Shown here in pieces: positions 15,946 to 28,479 of a stretch of 64,000 nucleotides of DNA. The notes below the pieces were generated by a model. It was not told the DNA's origin. It searched no databases and saw only the letters and a list, made by a program, of their open reading frames with translations. Made by a program: the position numbers and the translations under genes. This DNA is from Lachnoanaerobaculum sp. OBRC5-5 (GTDB lineage Bacteria; Bacillota; Clostridia; Lachnospirales; Lachnospiraceae), in NCBI RefSeq assembly GCF_000296385.1, contig NZ_JH815185.1, forward strand, positions 2,769,852 to 2,833,851, in the 5' to 3' direction. How positions within the stretch are numbered: the first letter of the stretch is position 1; each line of letters starts with the position of its first letter.

Positions 15946-18900
15946 ATGAAAAGAAAGCTAATTTTAAATGTAGGTGTTGGAGCATTGAGTATTTTGATGG
16001 CTGCAACACAGGTTACGCCGGCTTTTGCGGGTTCATGGCAGAACACACAGAGCGGAAGGAATTATATAAATGATAAAGGCAGCAAGGTTTTGGGTTGGAC
16101 TCAGACTCCAAGCGGCTGGTATTATCTTGATACCGACACAGGTATTATGCAGACAGGTTGGAAGAAGGACGCGGCCGGACATTGGTATTTCCTTAATACA
16201 GCAAAGGGAGCTGCTGAGGGTATAATGCTCACAGGATGGAATTGGATTGACGGCTATTGCTATTATTTCAATCCTCAAAGCGGACCTGATCAGGGTAAAC
16301 TTCTTGTAAATACCACAACTCCTGACGGTTACAAAGTTAATGCCGACGGTAAGTGGGAAAAAGACGGAAAAGTTGTATACTCACAGGGCAAAGGACTTTC
16401 TTCTACAGCAGGTGCATCAGCAGGTAATGCCGGTCAAGGAGCGGCTAAAAAGAGCGCAGGAAGCTCTAAGGGAAGCTCAGGCGGAGGAAGTTCCAGAGGC
16501 GGCAGCAGAGGAAGAGGCGGCTCAGGCGGCGGAAGCTCCAGAGGAAGAGCCGGATCAGGCAGTAGTTCAAGAGGCGAATCACAAAATCAAAATGCAGGTA
16601 CAGATACAAATTCGGGAAATAGAGGATATTCTGTTGGTGATGTAGAGCACAGTGCTAATACAGTAGAAAACAATACTGCAAGTAATAATGTGGCAGGCAC
16701 AGAAAATAACGCAGGCAATAACGCAACTTCAAACAATGAAAACGCAGGAACTACAGGAAACAACACAGGTAGTGAAGTTGCAAACAACGCAGGAAACACC
16801 TCAAACGGTGAGACTTCAAACAACGCAGGAAACACCTCAAACGCTGAGGGAGCCAACAATGCAGGTAATACAGAAAATAATGCAGCTTCAAATACTGAAG
16901 AAGCAAATAATGATAAGTTTGCATATGTAAACTATACAAAAAATGTAAATACAGATTTCGGAGAGTATGTTGTAGTTACATTCAAATACGGAACTATTGA
17001 CAACTATAAAGTATTGGTAGACGGAGTAGATGTTACTTCAAATATGACCAAGGTTGATGATGACGGTCATGTTGTTAAGTGGCTTTCAAGTGTATCAAAT
17101 CCTTCAGCATTACAGATTGTAAGTAAAGCTGATAATGATACTCAGGACATCACGCTTGCAGGCGGGGAGAGAAAGAATATAACAAAGACTGATGTAAAGG
17201 CACCTAAGTATGTATTATCAAACGGTCCTATTACAAAGTTTGACTATTTCCTTGAGACATTTGACAATGCCGGCAAGGTAAGAAAGAATGCTTCAAAGAC
17301 CACATTTACATTACAGTCAAAGAAGGTGGATTCAGCAGCAGCTGCAGTTCCTTCAAAATACTATATCCCTGTAACTGAGATAGATAATGTAGGAACCGGA
17401 AGCATAAAGATAAAGCTCCAGCTTGAAAATGAGGAGCAGGAGAAGTGGTTTGAAGGACTTAACAATATTAAACTTTTAAATGAAGACCACAATATTATAA
17501 ACTCAAACCTTGTATACAATAAGTCTGTAGAGACAAAGTACGCAAAGGTGGGAGTTATAAATATTCCTCTTCCTCAAAATAATGCAAGAAGCAGAGGTGA
17601 TTACTATGTAAGTGTAGGTTCTGCAAACGGAAACGAAAGAATAAGCCTTCCTATATCTCTTGTAAGCAGTACAAACTTTAAGGTAATGCGTGACAGTACA
17701 ACTCCAAATCCTAAGGTTGGAGAAAATATCAGATTCAGGATAGTTGATCCTAAAAACAATCAGAGCTTTGGAAATGATATTGGTGTTGTAATGTATAGAG
17801 TAACACTTACAAAGCCTGACGGTAGTGTTATTGAATTGCCGAAGATTTCAGGATGGCATAATATATCGGATATTGTACAGATTACAGGAACAGACAGTAC
17901 TTCAGGTAAGGTGTATACAGATGTAGCCGGAGTTTATACAGCTACAATCTATACAAAGGGATATAAGACTCTTACAAAGAAGTTTGAAGTATTAAAGAGT
18001 GACGGTTCATCCGTAGCAACAACACCTGTCAGTGATGAGTCAAAGACTGTGGATGCTATATCTTCTCCTACAGTAGGTAAAAATCATGCAGGAAACAGAG
18101 AGTCTTCAACAATTACAAAGGTTCTTGTAGGTGGAGGAAGTTCTGCATCTTCAGGCTCAGGAAAGAAGGCTGATTCTGTATCAGGCGCTACAGGTAAGAC
18201 AGGCGGTAAGGCTGATGCTACATCCGGTGCAAGCGGAAGCATGATGATAAATTCATACCTTATGTATGATTATGATCTGCTTGCAAATGCAATGATTTTA
18301 AATGAAATCGGACTTAGAAGCAAGGATTCGGATGCCGTAATGAACTGGTGGCTTGAGCAGTCTCCTGAGGCGATTGTTGGAGAAGATAAGAGTAAATTAT
18401 ATCTTCTTAACAACTTTGTAGATGCATATAAGGATGCAAGACTTGAAGGAAAGGTTCTTACATTTGAGGACTATATCAAGTTTGAGAATGCAACTACAAG
18501 GAATATTGTCGGAAATGTAAAGAACGTACTTGAAAACGGTAGGCTTGGAACTATTTATCGTTACGGTAATCTTGTAGGAGAAGCGGCACCTACATTTGAA
18601 GGTCTCGTACAGGCAAATGCAGACAGCTTTACAATAACAACCGACAACGCAGATTTCTTAAAGAATCTTGAGTCCGTAGTACTTGACGGTTCATCACCTC
18701 TTAGAGGCGACAATTATTTGAAGCAGTATGAAGTAAGTGCGGATTATAAGAGTATCACACTTTATAAGAGTGCATTCAACAGATATCTTGCTCCTATAGT
18801 AGGAACACATAAACTTGCTCTTAATTCTATAGGTTTTGAGAAGATAGAACTTGACCTTACCATCACAGATACTTTGGAAGAAGTGGAACTTAGTGATGTA

Positions 18901-20394
18901 AGTGAAAAGCATGAAACGGATTCAGAAATAGTTATAAAGGCTGTTAAGGATGATGATGCCAAGAAGGGAGATTTCCTCAGTAAGCTTGGCAGAGTAATGG
19001 TTCAAAATCCTGACGGTACACTCAGGGACGTAATATCCGCATCTGCAGGCGGTTATACTTCAAATTCGGTTTATACTGTTGCGGACGGAAAAGTTACACT
19101 TCGCGGCGGATTGTTTAAAAATGCAGGCGAATATATTATTTATCTGCAGTCAAGCGACAGAAACTATGCTGTTAAGTCTATAAAAGTAAATATTACTGAG
19201 AAAGCAAATACAGCACCTGTAACTCCTGTTACACCTGTGACTCCGGTAACACCTGTAACACCGGTTACTCCTGTAACCCCACCTGCAGTGGAAGAGGGCA
19301 AGGATGCACCTAAGGCAAAGACAGGCAAAAAGTCGAATTCGATATTATACAATATGCTTACAGTGAAATTCGAGGGCATGAATGAATCTGACCTTGAGAA
19401 ATATCTTAAAGCGGTTACAAGTGTCAATGTAAACGGTGAGGATTATACTAAAGCAGGTATTATCGGTTTCGGATATGGAAATACAAAAGAATTTAGGGCG
19501 CATAATGATTCAACTTATGGTGGCAAAATAAGTCAGTTATCTGTAAAGGCAAGCAGCTTTACAGATAATAAGTTTGATTTTGTTGTAAAGGCGGATGGAT
19601 ATAAGGACCTTACATTTATAATGAATGCTGACGGAAGCATAGCGGAAAGCGTTGCACCGGCACCGGTAGTTCCTACTGTTAATGAGGTGGAAGTTGATAA
19701 GGTCGAATTTAAAAAGTATAATAATGCCGAAGTATATGCCGTTACACTAAAGGGCGATGCGGCAAAGATTAATGAGTTTATAGAGAAACTTAATGCTGTC
19801 GAAGTAAACGGTGTAAAGGTTGAAGAAGGTAGAATATCAATACTTGGAAGAGATGTATTTGCAGTAGACAACGATAATGTAATCTACATAAAATCAAGAA
19901 AGATAAAGGGACTTTCAGACAGACTTGTATTTAAGGGAGAGGGTATGGATGATTTAGTCTATACTACATCTTCACAGATAGCTACACCGGCTATTACAGG
20001 TTCAGAGATTAAGAAGGGCTATGATAATTTTGTAAGATTGACATTTGATGATACGGATAGAGTAGGGCTTAAGAGATTTACAGAACTTATAAGCTCGGGT
20101 AAGGCAACAGTTACCGTAAACGGTGTTACTTACAATAAAGGATATAATCTTAGAAATGCTACTACATATAAGCTTACAGCAAATATGGCTTACGGATACA
20201 CTCAGTTTATCGATCTTTCACTTGACGGATTCAATCAGGTAAATAATGAAGTGGCAATAAGTTCCGAGAACTTTGAAACTGTCAGATTTAATGTGGAGAT
20301 AGCTGAAAATGCCTCTGCTTCAGGAAACAGAAGAACAAGAAGAGACTTAAGTGCAGTAGAAACCGCTACATCATCAAATGCGGTAATACGATAA
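15946..20394 (+). CDS. Large secreted cell-wall-binding surface protein
   Basis: 1482 residues. A signal peptide (residues 1-28, cleavage after TPAFA) is followed by cell-wall-binding repeats of the GWxxxxxGWYYLDxxxGxMxTGW type (about 30-145). Next come a Gly/Ser/Arg-rich linker (about 158-215), an Asn/Ala/Gly/Thr low-complexity region with near-perfect NNAGNTSN repeats (215-323), several beta-rich domains, a VTPVTP repeat (about 1090-1115) and three C-terminal repeats with the VTVNG-x-Y pattern that resemble hemoglobin-interacting/DUF1533-type domains. There is no LPXTG, so anchoring is probably through the N-terminal repeats. Its ligand is unknown. Adhesion or protein/haem capture is inference. 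Confidence 0.85.
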   Translation: MKRKLILNVGVGALSILMAATQVTPAFAGSWQNTQSGRNYINDKGSKVLGWTQTPSGWYYLDTDTGIMQTGWKKDAAGHWYFLNTAKGAAEGIMLTGWNWIDGYCYYFNPQSGPDQGKLLVNTTTPDGYKVNADGKWEKDGKVVYSQGKGLSSTAGASAGNAGQGAAKKSAGSSKGSSGGGSSRGGSRGRGGSGGGSSRGRAGSGSSSRGESQNQNAGTDTNSGNRGYSVGDVEHSANTVENNTASNNVAGTENNAGNNATSNNENAGTTGNNTGSEVANNAGNTSNGETSNNAGNTSNAEGANNAGNTENNAASNTEEANNDKFAYVNYTKNVNTDFGEYVVVTFKYGTIDNYKVLVDGVDVTSNMTKVDDDGHVVKWLSSVSNPSALQIVSKADNDTQDITLAGGERKNITKTDVKAPKYVLSNGPITKFDYFLETFDNAGKVRKNASKTTFTLQSKKVDSAAAAVPSKYYIPVTEIDNVGTGSIKIKLQLENEEQEKWFEGLNNIKLLNEDHNIINSNLVYNKSVETKYAKVGVINIPLPQNNARSRGDYYVSVGSANGNERISLPISLVSSTNFKVMRDSTTPNPKVGENIRFRIVDPKNNQSFGNDIGVVMYRVTLTKPDGSVIELPKISGWHNISDIVQITGTDSTSGKVYTDVAGVYTATIYTKGYKTLTKKFEVLKSDGSSVATTPVSDESKTVDAISSPTVGKNHAGNRESSTITKVLVGGGSSASSGSGKKADSVSGATGKTGGKADATSGASGSMMINSYLMYDYDLLANAMILNEIGLRSKDSDAVMNWWLEQSPEAIVGEDKSKLYLLNNFVDAYKDARLEGKVLTFEDYIKFENATTRNIVGNVKNVLENGRLGTIYRYGNLVGEAAPTFEGLVQANADSFTITTDNADFLKNLESVVLDGSSPLRGDNYLKQYEVSADYKSITLYKSAFNRYLAPIVGTHKLALNSIGFEKIELDLTITDTLEEVELSDVSEKHETDSEIVIKAVKDDDAKKGDFLSKLGRVMVQNPDGTLRDVISASAGGYTSNSVYTVADGKVTLRGGLFKNAGEYIIYLQSSDRNYAVKSIKVNITEKANTAPVTPVTPVTPVTPVTPVTPVTPPAVEEGKDAPKAKTGKKSNSILYNMLTVKFEGMNESDLEKYLKAVTSVNVNGEDYTKAGIIGFGYGNTKEFRAHNDSTYGGKISQLSVKASSFTDNKFDFVVKADGYKDLTFIMNADGSIAESVAPAPVVPTVNEVEVDKVEFKKYNNAEVYAVTLKGDAAKINEFIEKLNAVEVNGVKVEEGRISILGRDVFAVDNDNVIYIKSRKIKGLSDRLVFKGEGMDDLVYTTSSQIATPAITGSEIKKGYDNFVRLTFDDTDRVGLKRFTELISSGKATVTVNGVTYNKGYNLRNATTYKLTANMAYGYTQFIDLSLDGFNQVNNEVAISSENFETVRFNVEIAENASASGNRRTRRDLSAVETATSSNAVIR

Positions 20395-20428
20395 GATTAA
20401 AAATTAAATATTATATTTGATTGATTAT

Positions 20429-20485
20429 GCCTCCTTTTAGAGCAAATGAGTGAAAAATACTTATTACTTTATAAGGGGGCGTTTT
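20429..20485 (+). terminator. Terminator after the surface-protein gene
   Basis: GCCTCCTTTTA (20429-20439) pairs with TAAGGGGGC (20472-20480), followed by GTTTT. The loop is long (about 32 nt) but the stem and T-tract are well placed. Confidence 0.65.
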
Positions 20486-20527
20486 AGATATGTGGAAAAT
20501 TGAAAATAAATGAACATATGTTCCGTA

Positions 20528-20556
20528 TTGACATGTTGACTTTATTTTTGTAAGAT
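20528..20556 (+). promoter_or_regulatory. Promoter of rpoB
   Basis: TTGACA (20528-20533), 17-bp spacer, TAAGAT (20551-20556). The start near 20563 leaves a leader of about 160 nt. Confidence 0.7.
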
Positions 20557-20574
20557 GAAAGTTGCACTATTGTA

Positions 20575-20621
20575 GGGACTTTTGTGCCCTTTTAGAGGTG
20601 TTTGGACGTAAAAATGTCCAA
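20575..20621 (+). promoter_or_regulatory. Structured rpoB leader
   Basis: Within the leader, GGGAC/GCCC complementarity near 20576-20590 is followed by hairpin TTGGAC/GTCCAA at 20602-20621. It may be an attenuator or translational control element; it is not recognisable as the L10 leader. Confidence 0.35.
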
Positions 20622-20723
20622 TGTAACTTGCCTAACGGCTAAACAAATTGAATAGATTGCTCTAATTATAACATAGAAAAATCTAAATTCATAGAATAAA
20701 AAATATACAGGGGTGAAACGTCA

Positions 20724-23700
20724 ATGGATAGAAGCAAGATGCATCCGATAACTTCCGGAAAGAGCATGAGGATGAGTTTCCAAACACAAAAAGAAGTTCT
20801 GGAAATGCCTAACCTGATAGAGATACAAAAAGACTCATATCAATGGTTCCTGGATGCAGGCCTAAAAGAAGTTTTTAGGGATATATTTCCTATAGAAGAT
20901 TTTGCGGGACATTTTAGCCTCGATTTTGTCAATTTTAAATTGGCAAGAGATGAAGTTAAATATTCCATAGAAGAGTGTAAGGATAGAGATACAACATACG
21001 CAGCTCCGTTAAAGGTGAAAATCAGACTTACCAATAAGGATAAGGATGAGATAAACGAGCATGAGATCTTTTTAGGAGATTTACCACTGATGACAGATAC
21101 CGGATCATTTGTAATAAACGGTGCGGAGAGAGTTATAGTCAGCCAGTTGGTTCGTTCACCGGGTATTTATTATACAATCGATCACGATAAAATAGGTAAA
21201 GAGCTATTTATGTCTCAGGTCATACCTAACAGAGGTGCATGGCTTGAATACGAAACAGATTCTAACGATATCTTTTATGCAAGAGTGGACAGAACAAGAA
21301 AAGTTCCTATCACAGTACTTTTGCGTGCTTTCGGTCTTGGAACAAATACTCAGATTATAGACATGTTCGGCGAGGAGCCGAAGATTATGGCGAGTTTTGC
21401 AAAAGATCCGTCTGAAAATTACCAGGACGGTTTGCTTGAATTATACAAGAAGATCAGACCGGGTGAGCCGCTTTCAGTAGACAGTGCCGAAGGTTTGCTT
21501 AAAGCAATGTTCTTCGATGCCAGAAGATATGATTTGGCAAAAGTAGGAAGATACAAATTCAACAAGAAACTCCATTTTAAGAACAGAATAAAGGGACATA
21601 CTCTCGCCAGAGATGTAGTGGATGAGAATACAGGTGAAGTATTGGCACAGGCGGATACCGTAGTTGATGCTCAGACTGCAACAGCAATACAGAATGCAGC
21701 TATTCCTGCCGTATGGATAAAAGGAGTAGAACGTGAAGTAAAAGTTCTCTCAAATATGATGGTAGATATCGAAAGCTATGTACCTGAGCTTACAGACCCT
21801 AAGTCTATCGGAGTTACAGAGCAGGTATATTATCCCGTACTTCAGAAGTTGCTGGAAGAAAATGAGGGTGAAGAGCTTATAAAGGCTATTGAGAAGAATA
21901 TCAATGAGCTTATTCCGAAGCATATCACCAAGGAAGATATTTTCGCTACGGTAAACTACAATATGCATATAGAAGAGTATATCGGAAGCAAGGATGATAT
22001 CGACCACTTAGGAAACAGAAGAATAAGAGCGGTAGGAGAGCTGTTACAAAACCAGTACCGCATCGGTCTTACAAGAATGGAGAGAGTTGTAAGAGAAAGA
22101 ATGACCACTCAGGACATTGAGTCTATTACACCTCAATCACTTATAAATATTAAGCCTGTAACTGCCGCTGTTAAGGAGTTCTTCGGAAGTTCACAGCTGA
22201 GCCAGTTCATGGATCAAAACAACCCTCTTTCAGAGCTTACACATAAGAGAAGACTTTCAGCTTTGGGACCGGGAGGTCTTTCAAGAGAAAGAGCCGGATT
22301 CGAGGTTCGAGACGTTCACTATACTCACTATGGTAGAATGTGTCCTATCGAGACACCTGAAGGACCTAATATCGGACTTATCAACTCGCTTGCAAGCTTT
22401 GCAAGAGTAAATGAGTACGGATTTGTAGAGGCACCTTATCGTGTTGTGGATAAGTCACAGGACCCTGAGAACCCGAGAGTTACAGAAGAAGTAGTATACT
22501 TAACAGCCGATGAAGAGGATAATTTTACTGTAGCACAGGCGAACGAGCCGCTTGATGCCGAAGGACATTTTGTAAACAACAATGTTTCAGGACGTTACCG
22601 TGATGAGACTTCAGAGTTTAAAAAGAAAAATATAGATTTGATGGACGTATCACCGAGAATGGTATTCTCAGTGGCTACAAGTATGATTCCTTTCCTTGAA
22701 AACGACGATGCGAACCGTGCGCTGATGGGTTCAAACATGCAGAGACAGGCAGTGCCTCTTATGATCACCGATGCACCTGTAGTTGGTACGGGTATGGAGA
22801 CCAAGGCGGCAGTAGACTCTGGTGTTTGCGTTGTTGCCAAGAATTCAGGAACTGTAATTGAGTGTTCATCAGATAAGATTGTTATTAAAAGAGATGATGA
22901 TGCGGTACTTGATACTTACAAGCTTATTAAGTTTGCAAGAAGTAACCAGTCAAACTCATATAATCAAAAGCCTATAGTATTTAAGGGCAACCATGTAAAT
23001 GCCGGTGAGGTTATTGCAGACGGTGCTTCAACATACAATGGTGAGATAGCCCTTGGAAAGAATCCGCTTATCGGTTTCATGACATGGGAAGGATACAACT
23101 ACGAGGATGCCGTACTCCTTAGCGAGAGACTTGTGGAATATGATGTATATACATCTATTCATATTGAGGAATACGAATGTGCGGCAAGAGAGACTAAGCT
23201 CGGACCTGAAGAGATTACAAGAGATGTACCGGGAGTCGGTGATGATGCTCTTAAAGATCTTGATGAGAGAGGTATTATCAGAATCGGTGCTGAAGTAAGG
23301 GCCGGTGATATACTTGTAGGAAAGGTTACTCCAAAGGGAGAGACGGAGCTTACAGCGGAAGAAAGACTTCTTCGTGCAATCTTCGGTGAGAAGGCAAGAG
23401 AGGTAAGAGATACTTCACTTAAGGTACCTCATGGTGCTTACGGTGTGGTTGTTGATGCGAAGGTATTTACAAGAGAAGCCGGAGATGAATTGGCTCCGGG
23501 CGTTACACAGAATGTAAGAATTTATATAGCACAAAAGAGAAAAATCTCCGTCGGTGATAAGATGGCCGGTCGTCACGGTAACAAGGGTGTTGTTTCCAGA
23601 GTGTTGCCTGTAGAAGATATGCCATTCCTTCCAAACGGAAGACCGCTTGATATCGTGCTTAACCCTCTGGGTGTGCCTTCACGTATGAACATCGGACAGG

Positions 23701-24626
23701 TACTTGAGATTCACCTCTCACTTGCGGCAAAGGCACTTGGCTTTAATGTGGCTACACCTGTCTTTGACGGTGCAAACGAGAATGACATTATGGATATGCT
23801 TGAAGTTGCAAATGACTATGTAAACGGTGATTGGGACGACTTCGAGAATAAATATAAAGATGTACTTGATCCGGGAGTTGTAGAATATCTCGGTTCACAT
23901 CTTGAGAACAGAAAACTTTGGGAAGGTGTTCCTCTTTCAAGAGACGGTAAGGTAAGACTTCGTGACGGTAGAACCGGAGAGTACTTTGACAGCCCTGTTA
24001 CAATAGGTCACATGCATTATTTGAAACTCCACCACATGGTAGATGATAAGATTCATGCAAGATCGACAGGACCATACTCACTCGTTACTCAGCAGCCGCT
24101 TGGAGGTAAAGCACAGTTCGGTGGACAGAGATTCGGAGAGATGGAGGTTTGGGCTCTTGAGGCATATGGTGCATCATACACATTGCAGGAGATCCTGACA
24201 GTAAAATCCGATGATGTTACAGGACGTGTTAAGACATACGAGGCCGTTATTAAGGGAGAGAACATACCTGATGCAGGTATACCTGAGTCATTCAAAGTAC
24301 TTTTAAAAGAGCTCCAGTCTTTGGGACTTGATATAAGTGTACTTGGAGAAGACGGAAGAGAAGTGGAACTTAAAGAGAATACGGAATATGCAGATCTCAG
24401 CATTCACTCTATTATAGAGGGTGAGAGCAGACACCATGGAAGAGAAGATTTCAAGTCTGCAGGTTATAGTGAGCAGGAAGTAAAGGACGGTGAGTTTGTA
24501 TCCGTTTCGGAAGATGAGGCCGATATGCAGAATGCCGATGCTGACTATGATGGTGATATAGATTCGGGGGATGATTCCTCCTATGACGAAGATTCATTTG
24601 ATGACACAGATAATTTTGAAGAATAA
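20724..24626 (+). CDS. rpoB: DNA-directed RNA polymerase beta subunit
   Basis: 1300 residues. All conserved beta blocks are present, including the rifampicin-binding segment [20 protein letters not shown] with the susceptible-type residues (Asp in FMDQNNP, His in THKRR, Ser in [10 protein letters not shown]), [11 protein letters not shown], and the C-terminal [20 protein letters not shown]. It forms the catalytic core with beta-prime. AGGGGTGA precedes the ATG. The last 60 residues are strongly acidic (Asp/Glu/Ser), longer than in many relatives. rpoB follows its own promoter; the ribosomal genes often upstream (rplJ, rplL) are absent here. Confidence 0.99.
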   Translation: MDRSKMHPITSGKSMRMSFQTQKEVLEMPNLIEIQKDSYQWFLDAGLKEVFRDIFPIEDFAGHFSLDFVNFKLARDEVKYSIEECKDRDTTYAAPLKVKIRLTNKDKDEINEHEIFLGDLPLMTDTGSFVINGAERVIVSQLVRSPGIYYTIDHDKIGKELFMSQVIPNRGAWLEYETDSNDIFYARVDRTRKVPITVLLRAFGLGTNTQIIDMFGEEPKIMASFAKDPSENYQDGLLELYKKIRPGEPLSVDSAEGLLKAMFFDARRYDLAKVGRYKFNKKLHFKNRIKGHTLARDVVDENTGEVLAQADTVVDAQTATAIQNAAIPAVWIKGVEREVKVLSNMMVDIESYVPELTDPKSIGVTEQVYYPVLQKLLEENEGEELIKAIEKNINELIPKHITKEDIFATVNYNMHIEEYIGSKDDIDHLGNRRIRAVGELLQNQYRIGLTRMERVVRERMTTQDIESITPQSLINIKPVTAAVKEFFGSSQLSQFMDQNNPLSELTHKRRLSALGPGGLSRERAGFEVRDVHYTHYGRMCPIETPEGPNIGLINSLASFARVNEYGFVEAPYRVVDKSQDPENPRVTEEVVYLTADEEDNFTVAQANEPLDAEGHFVNNNVSGRYRDETSEFKKKNIDLMDVSPRMVFSVATSMIPFLENDDANRALMGSNMQRQAVPLMITDAPVVGTGMETKAAVDSGVCVVAKNSGTVIECSSDKIVIKRDDDAVLDTYKLIKFARSNQSNSYNQKPIVFKGNHVNAGEVIADGASTYNGEIALGKNPLIGFMTWEGYNYEDAVLLSERLVEYDVYTSIHIEEYECAARETKLGPEEITRDVPGVGDDALKDLDERGIIRIGAEVRAGDILVGKVTPKGETELTAEERLLRAIFGEKAREVRDTSLKVPHGAYGVVVDAKVFTREAGDELAPGVTQNVRIYIAQKRKISVGDKMAGRHGNKGVVSRVLPVEDMPFLPNGRPLDIVLNPLGVPSRMNIGQVLEIHLSLAAKALGFNVATPVFDGANENDIMDMLEVANDYVNGDWDDFENKYKDVLDPGVVEYLGSHLENRKLWEGVPLSRDGKVRLRDGRTGEYFDSPVTIGHMHYLKLHHMVDDKIHARSTGPYSLVTQQPLGGKAQFGGQRFGEMEVWALEAYGASYTLQEILTVKSDDVTGRVKTYEAVIKGENIPDAGIPESFKVLLKELQSLGLDISVLGEDGREVELKENTEYADLSIHSIIEGESRHHGREDFKSAGYSEQEVKDGEFVSVSEDEADMQNADADYDGDIDSGDDSSYDEDSFDDTDNFEE

Positions 24627-24653
24627 TCTGAAAGCGGAGTGAATACTTATACA

Positions 24654-24677
24654 GCAGATGCCTTTTTTGGCATCTGC
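24654..24677. promoter_or_regulatory. Perfect hairpin between rpoB and rpoC
   Basis: GCAGATGCC/GGCATCTGC 9-bp stem with a T6 loop, followed by A-rich sequence rather than a T-tract. It is not a terminator on the plus strand. It may be a processing or pausing element. Confidence 0.6.
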
Positions 24678-24728
24678 AAAAAATCAATGAAGTCGATTTA
24701 TCGTTTTATATAGAAGGGAGCAAATTTT

Positions 24729-27700
24729 ATGCCTGAAAACAATGATGCTTATCAGCCAATTTCTTTTGATGCAATTAAGATTGGTTTGGCTTCTCCTGAA
24801 AAAATACTGCAGTGGTCTCATGGTGAGGTTACAAAGCCTGAGACTATCAACTACAGGACATTAAAGCCTGAGAGAGACGGTCTTTTCTGTGAAAGAATAT
24901 TCGGACCGAGTAAGGACTGGGAATGTCACTGTGGTAAATATAAGAAAATCCGCTACAAAGGCACTGTCTGTGACAGATGTGGAGTAGAGGTAACAAAATC
25001 CAGTGTGCGTAGAGAGCGCATGGGCCATATCAAACTGGCTGCGCCTGTATCTCATATCTGGTACTTTAAAGGAATTCCTTCAAGAATGGGTCTTATAATG
25101 GATATTGCACCTCGTATCTTGGAGAAAGTATTATATTTTGCATCATATATAGTATTGGACGGTGGTGACACTGCCCTCAACTATAAGCAGGTGCTTTCAG
25201 AAAGAGAGTATAGAGATGCAATCGACACCTATGGCTACGGTTCATTCAGAGCAGGGATGGGTGCAGAGAGCATTTTAGAAATATTAAGCAATATCGATCT
25301 TGAAAAAGAGTCGGTAGAATTAAAAGAAGCATTGGTAGATGCTACAGGACAAAAGAGAGCAAAGATCATTAAAAGACTTGATGTGGTAGAAGCTTTCAGA
25401 AGTTCGGGAAATAAGCCTGAGTGGATGATACTCACAAATGTACCTGTTATACCGCCTGATATCAGACCTATGGTACAGCTTGACGGTGGTAGATTCGCTA
25501 CCAGTGATTTGAACGATCTTTACAGAAGAATTATAAACAGAAACAACCGTTTGACTAGACTCTTGGAACTTGGTGCGCCTGATATCATTATCAGAAACGA
25601 GAAGAGAATGTTACAGGAAGCTGTAGATGCTCTTATAGATAACGGTAGAAGAGGAAGACCTGTTACAGGTCCGGGAAACAGAGCGCTTAAATCACTTTCA
25701 GATATGCTAAAGGGTAAGCAGGGACGTTTCCGTCAGAACCTTCTCGGAAAGCGTGTTGACTATTCGGGAAGATCTGTTATCGTAGTAGGACCTGAGCTTA
25801 AGATTTATCAGTGCGGTCTTCCAAAGGAGATGGCTATAGAGCTCTTTAAGCCTTTCGTAATGAAAGAGCTTGTAGAAAAGGGAACAGCTCATAATATAAA
25901 ATCTGCCAAGAAGATGGTAGAAAGAATGCAAAATGATGTATGGGATATTCTTGAGGAAGTAATCAAAGAGCATCCTGTAATGCTTAACAGAGCGCCTACA
26001 CTTCATAGACTGGGTATTCAGGCATTTGAGCCTGTACTTGTAGAGGGTAAGGCTATCAAGCTTCATCCGCTTGTATGTACAGCGTTCAATGCCGACTTTG
26101 ACGGTGACCAGATGGCTGTCCATTTGCCACTTTCAGTTGAGGCTCAGGCTGAGTGTAGATTCTTGCTTCTTTCACCGAATAACCTTCTTAAGCCTTCAGA
26201 CGGTGGACCTGTTGCCGTTCCTTCACAGGATATGGTTCTCGGAATCTATTATCTTACACAGGAAAGACCGGGAGCAAAGGGAGAAGGTAAGTTCTTTAAG
26301 AGTGTAAATGAGGCGATTCTTGCATATGACAACAAGATTGTTACATTACATTCCAAGATCAAGGTCAGAATAAGCAAAAAGCTTGAAAACGGAGAAGTTA
26401 TATCAGACACTGTTGAATCAACAGTGGGTAGACTTTTATTTAATGAAATAATACCTCAGGATCTCGGATTTGTAGACAGAAGTATTCCGGGAAATGAGTT
26501 AAAGCCTGAGATTGATTTCCTTGTAAAGAAAAAGCAGTGTAAGCAGATATTAGAGAAGGTTATCAATGTACACGGACTTTCAAGAACGGCGGAAGTGCTG
26601 GATGATATAAAGGCAATCGGATACAAGTATTCAACTATTGCATCTATGACTGTTTCTATTTCAGATATGACAGTACCTGAGAGTAAGCCTGAACTCATAA
26701 AGAATGCGCAGGCTACAGTTGACAGAATTGCAAAGAACTATGCCCGTGGATTTATTACTGAAGAAGAGAGATACAAAGAAGTTATAAAGACCTGGGATAT
26801 GACAGATAAGCAGCTTACCAGAGACCTGCTTGACGGACTTGATGCATACAACAATATCTTTATGATGGCTGACTCAGGAGCGAGAGGTTCGGATAAGCAG
26901 ATAAAGCAGCTGGCAGGTATGCGTGGTCTTATGGCGGATACAACAGGACATACTATCGAGCTTCCTATTAAGTCAAACTTTAGAGAGGGTCTTGACGTTT
27001 TGGAGTACTTTATCTCAGCTCACGGTGCCAGAAAAGGACTTTCAGATACTGCTCTTCGTACAGCCGATTCAGGATACCTTACAAGAAGACTTGTAGACGT
27101 TTCACAGGACTTAATAGTTCGTGAAACAGACTGCTGTGAAGGCAAAGAGATTCCGTTTATGGAAATCAAAGCTTTCTCAGACGGTAAGGAAGTTATTGAG
27201 AGTCTCGAGGAGAGAATCACAGGAAGATATATTGCAGAAACTATAACAGATCCTGATACAGGGGAAGTGGTAGTTAAGGCAAATCATATGTGTACTCCAA
27301 AGAGAGCCGCTGCAGTAATGAAGGTGCTTGAGAAGCTTGGAAGAGACAGTGTAAAGATAAGAACTATTCTTTCATGTAAATCACATACAGGTATCTGTGC
27401 TAAGTGCTATGGTGCAAACATGGCTACAGGTCAGGCTGTACAGGTAGGTGAGGCAGTAGGTATTATAGCTGCACAGTCTATCGGTGAGCCGGGAACACAG
27501 CTTACTATGCGTACCTTCCATACCGGAGGTGTTGCCGGTGGAGATATCACACAGGGTCTTCCTAGAGTCGAGGAGCTTTTCGAGGCAAGAAAACCTAAGG
27601 GACTTGCAATCATCACAGAGTTCGGCGGTGTTGTAGAACTTAAGGATACCAAGAAAAAGCGTGAGATTATTGTTACAAACAATGAAACAGGTGAGTCAAA

Positions 27701-28469
27701 GACATATTTGATTCCATACGGCTCAAGAATAAAGGTTCTAAACGGAGATGTATTGGAGGCCGGTGACGAACTTACAGAAGGTAGTGTAAACCCACATGAT
27801 ATCCTTAAGATAAAAGGTGTTCGTGCGGTTCAGGATTACATGCTTCGTGAAGTTCAAAGAGTTTACAGACTTCAGGGTGTTGAGATTAACGATAAGCATA
27901 TAGAGGTTATCGTTCGTCAGATGCTTAAGAAGGTAAGAATAGAAGAAAACAATGATGCAGATGTACTTCCGGGAAATTCAATGGATGTTCTGGATTACAA
28001 TGATATGAATGAAAAGCTTATTGCAGAAGGAAAGACTCCTGCAGATGGTAAGCAGGTAATGCTCGGTATTACAAAGGCATCTCTTGCAACAGATTCATTC
28101 CTTTCAGCGGCATCATTCCAGGAGACTACAAAGGTTCTTACAGAAGCCGCTATCAACGGTAAGGTGGATCACCTTATAGGACTTAAGGAGAATGTACTTA
28201 TAGGTAAGTTGATACCTGCAGGTACAGGTATGAAGAGATACAGAAGCGTAACTCTGAATACAGACGAATTCATCGGAGATGACGATGAAATCATCCTAAG
28301 TGAGGACGATCCTGCACTTCTTGATATCAAAGAAGAGCTGATAGCTGATGCAAAGGAAGCTTTGGAGTCGGAAGAAAAGGCTCTTGAGCCGGAGAATGCT
28401 GAAGAGGTTTCAGAAGTTGAAGATAGTTCTGATAATGAAGAAGCAGATGCTAAGAGCGATGAAGAATAA
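24729..28469 (+). CDS. rpoC: DNA-directed RNA polymerase beta-prime subunit
   Basis: 1246 residues. The N-terminal zinc-binding motif [20 protein letters not shown], the catalytic [12 protein letters not shown] triad-Asp motif (about residue 455), the trigger-loop region [11 protein letters not shown] and the second zinc site ([13 protein letters not shown]) are all present. Length and order match Clostridia RpoC. AGAAGGGAG precedes the ATG. The C terminus ends in an acidic Glu/Asp/Ser tail of about 50 residues. It is transcribed with rpoB and ends at a strong terminator. Confidence 0.99.
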   Translation: MPENNDAYQPISFDAIKIGLASPEKILQWSHGEVTKPETINYRTLKPERDGLFCERIFGPSKDWECHCGKYKKIRYKGTVCDRCGVEVTKSSVRRERMGHIKLAAPVSHIWYFKGIPSRMGLIMDIAPRILEKVLYFASYIVLDGGDTALNYKQVLSEREYRDAIDTYGYGSFRAGMGAESILEILSNIDLEKESVELKEALVDATGQKRAKIIKRLDVVEAFRSSGNKPEWMILTNVPVIPPDIRPMVQLDGGRFATSDLNDLYRRIINRNNRLTRLLELGAPDIIIRNEKRMLQEAVDALIDNGRRGRPVTGPGNRALKSLSDMLKGKQGRFRQNLLGKRVDYSGRSVIVVGPELKIYQCGLPKEMAIELFKPFVMKELVEKGTAHNIKSAKKMVERMQNDVWDILEEVIKEHPVMLNRAPTLHRLGIQAFEPVLVEGKAIKLHPLVCTAFNADFDGDQMAVHLPLSVEAQAECRFLLLSPNNLLKPSDGGPVAVPSQDMVLGIYYLTQERPGAKGEGKFFKSVNEAILAYDNKIVTLHSKIKVRISKKLENGEVISDTVESTVGRLLFNEIIPQDLGFVDRSIPGNELKPEIDFLVKKKQCKQILEKVINVHGLSRTAEVLDDIKAIGYKYSTIASMTVSISDMTVPESKPELIKNAQATVDRIAKNYARGFITEEERYKEVIKTWDMTDKQLTRDLLDGLDAYNNIFMMADSGARGSDKQIKQLAGMRGLMADTTGHTIELPIKSNFREGLDVLEYFISAHGARKGLSDTALRTADSGYLTRRLVDVSQDLIVRETDCCEGKEIPFMEIKAFSDGKEVIESLEERITGRYIAETITDPDTGEVVVKANHMCTPKRAAAVMKVLEKLGRDSVKIRTILSCKSHTGICAKCYGANMATGQAVQVGEAVGIIAAQSIGEPGTQLTMRTFHTGGVAGGDITQGLPRVEELFEARKPKGLAIITEFGGVVELKDTKKKREIIVTNNETGESKTYLIPYGSRIKVLNGDVLEAGDELTEGSVNPHDILKIKGVRAVQDYMLREVQRVYRLQGVEINDKHIEVIVRQMLKKVRIEENNDADVLPGNSMDVLDYNDMNEKLIAEGKTPADGKQVMLGITKASLATDSFLSAASFQETTKVLTEAAINGKVDHLIGLKENVLIGKLIPAGTGMKRYRSVTLNTDEFIGDDDEIILSEDDPALLDIKEELIADAKEALESEEKALEPENAEEVSEVEDSSDNEEADAKSDEE

Positions 28470-28479
28470 AGATAAAATG

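Noticed and set aside
16340-16939. Overlapping ORFs in other frames within the surface-protein gene
   Set aside because: They arise from low-complexity repeats that lack stops in several frames; no ribosome sites and no protein-like composition.
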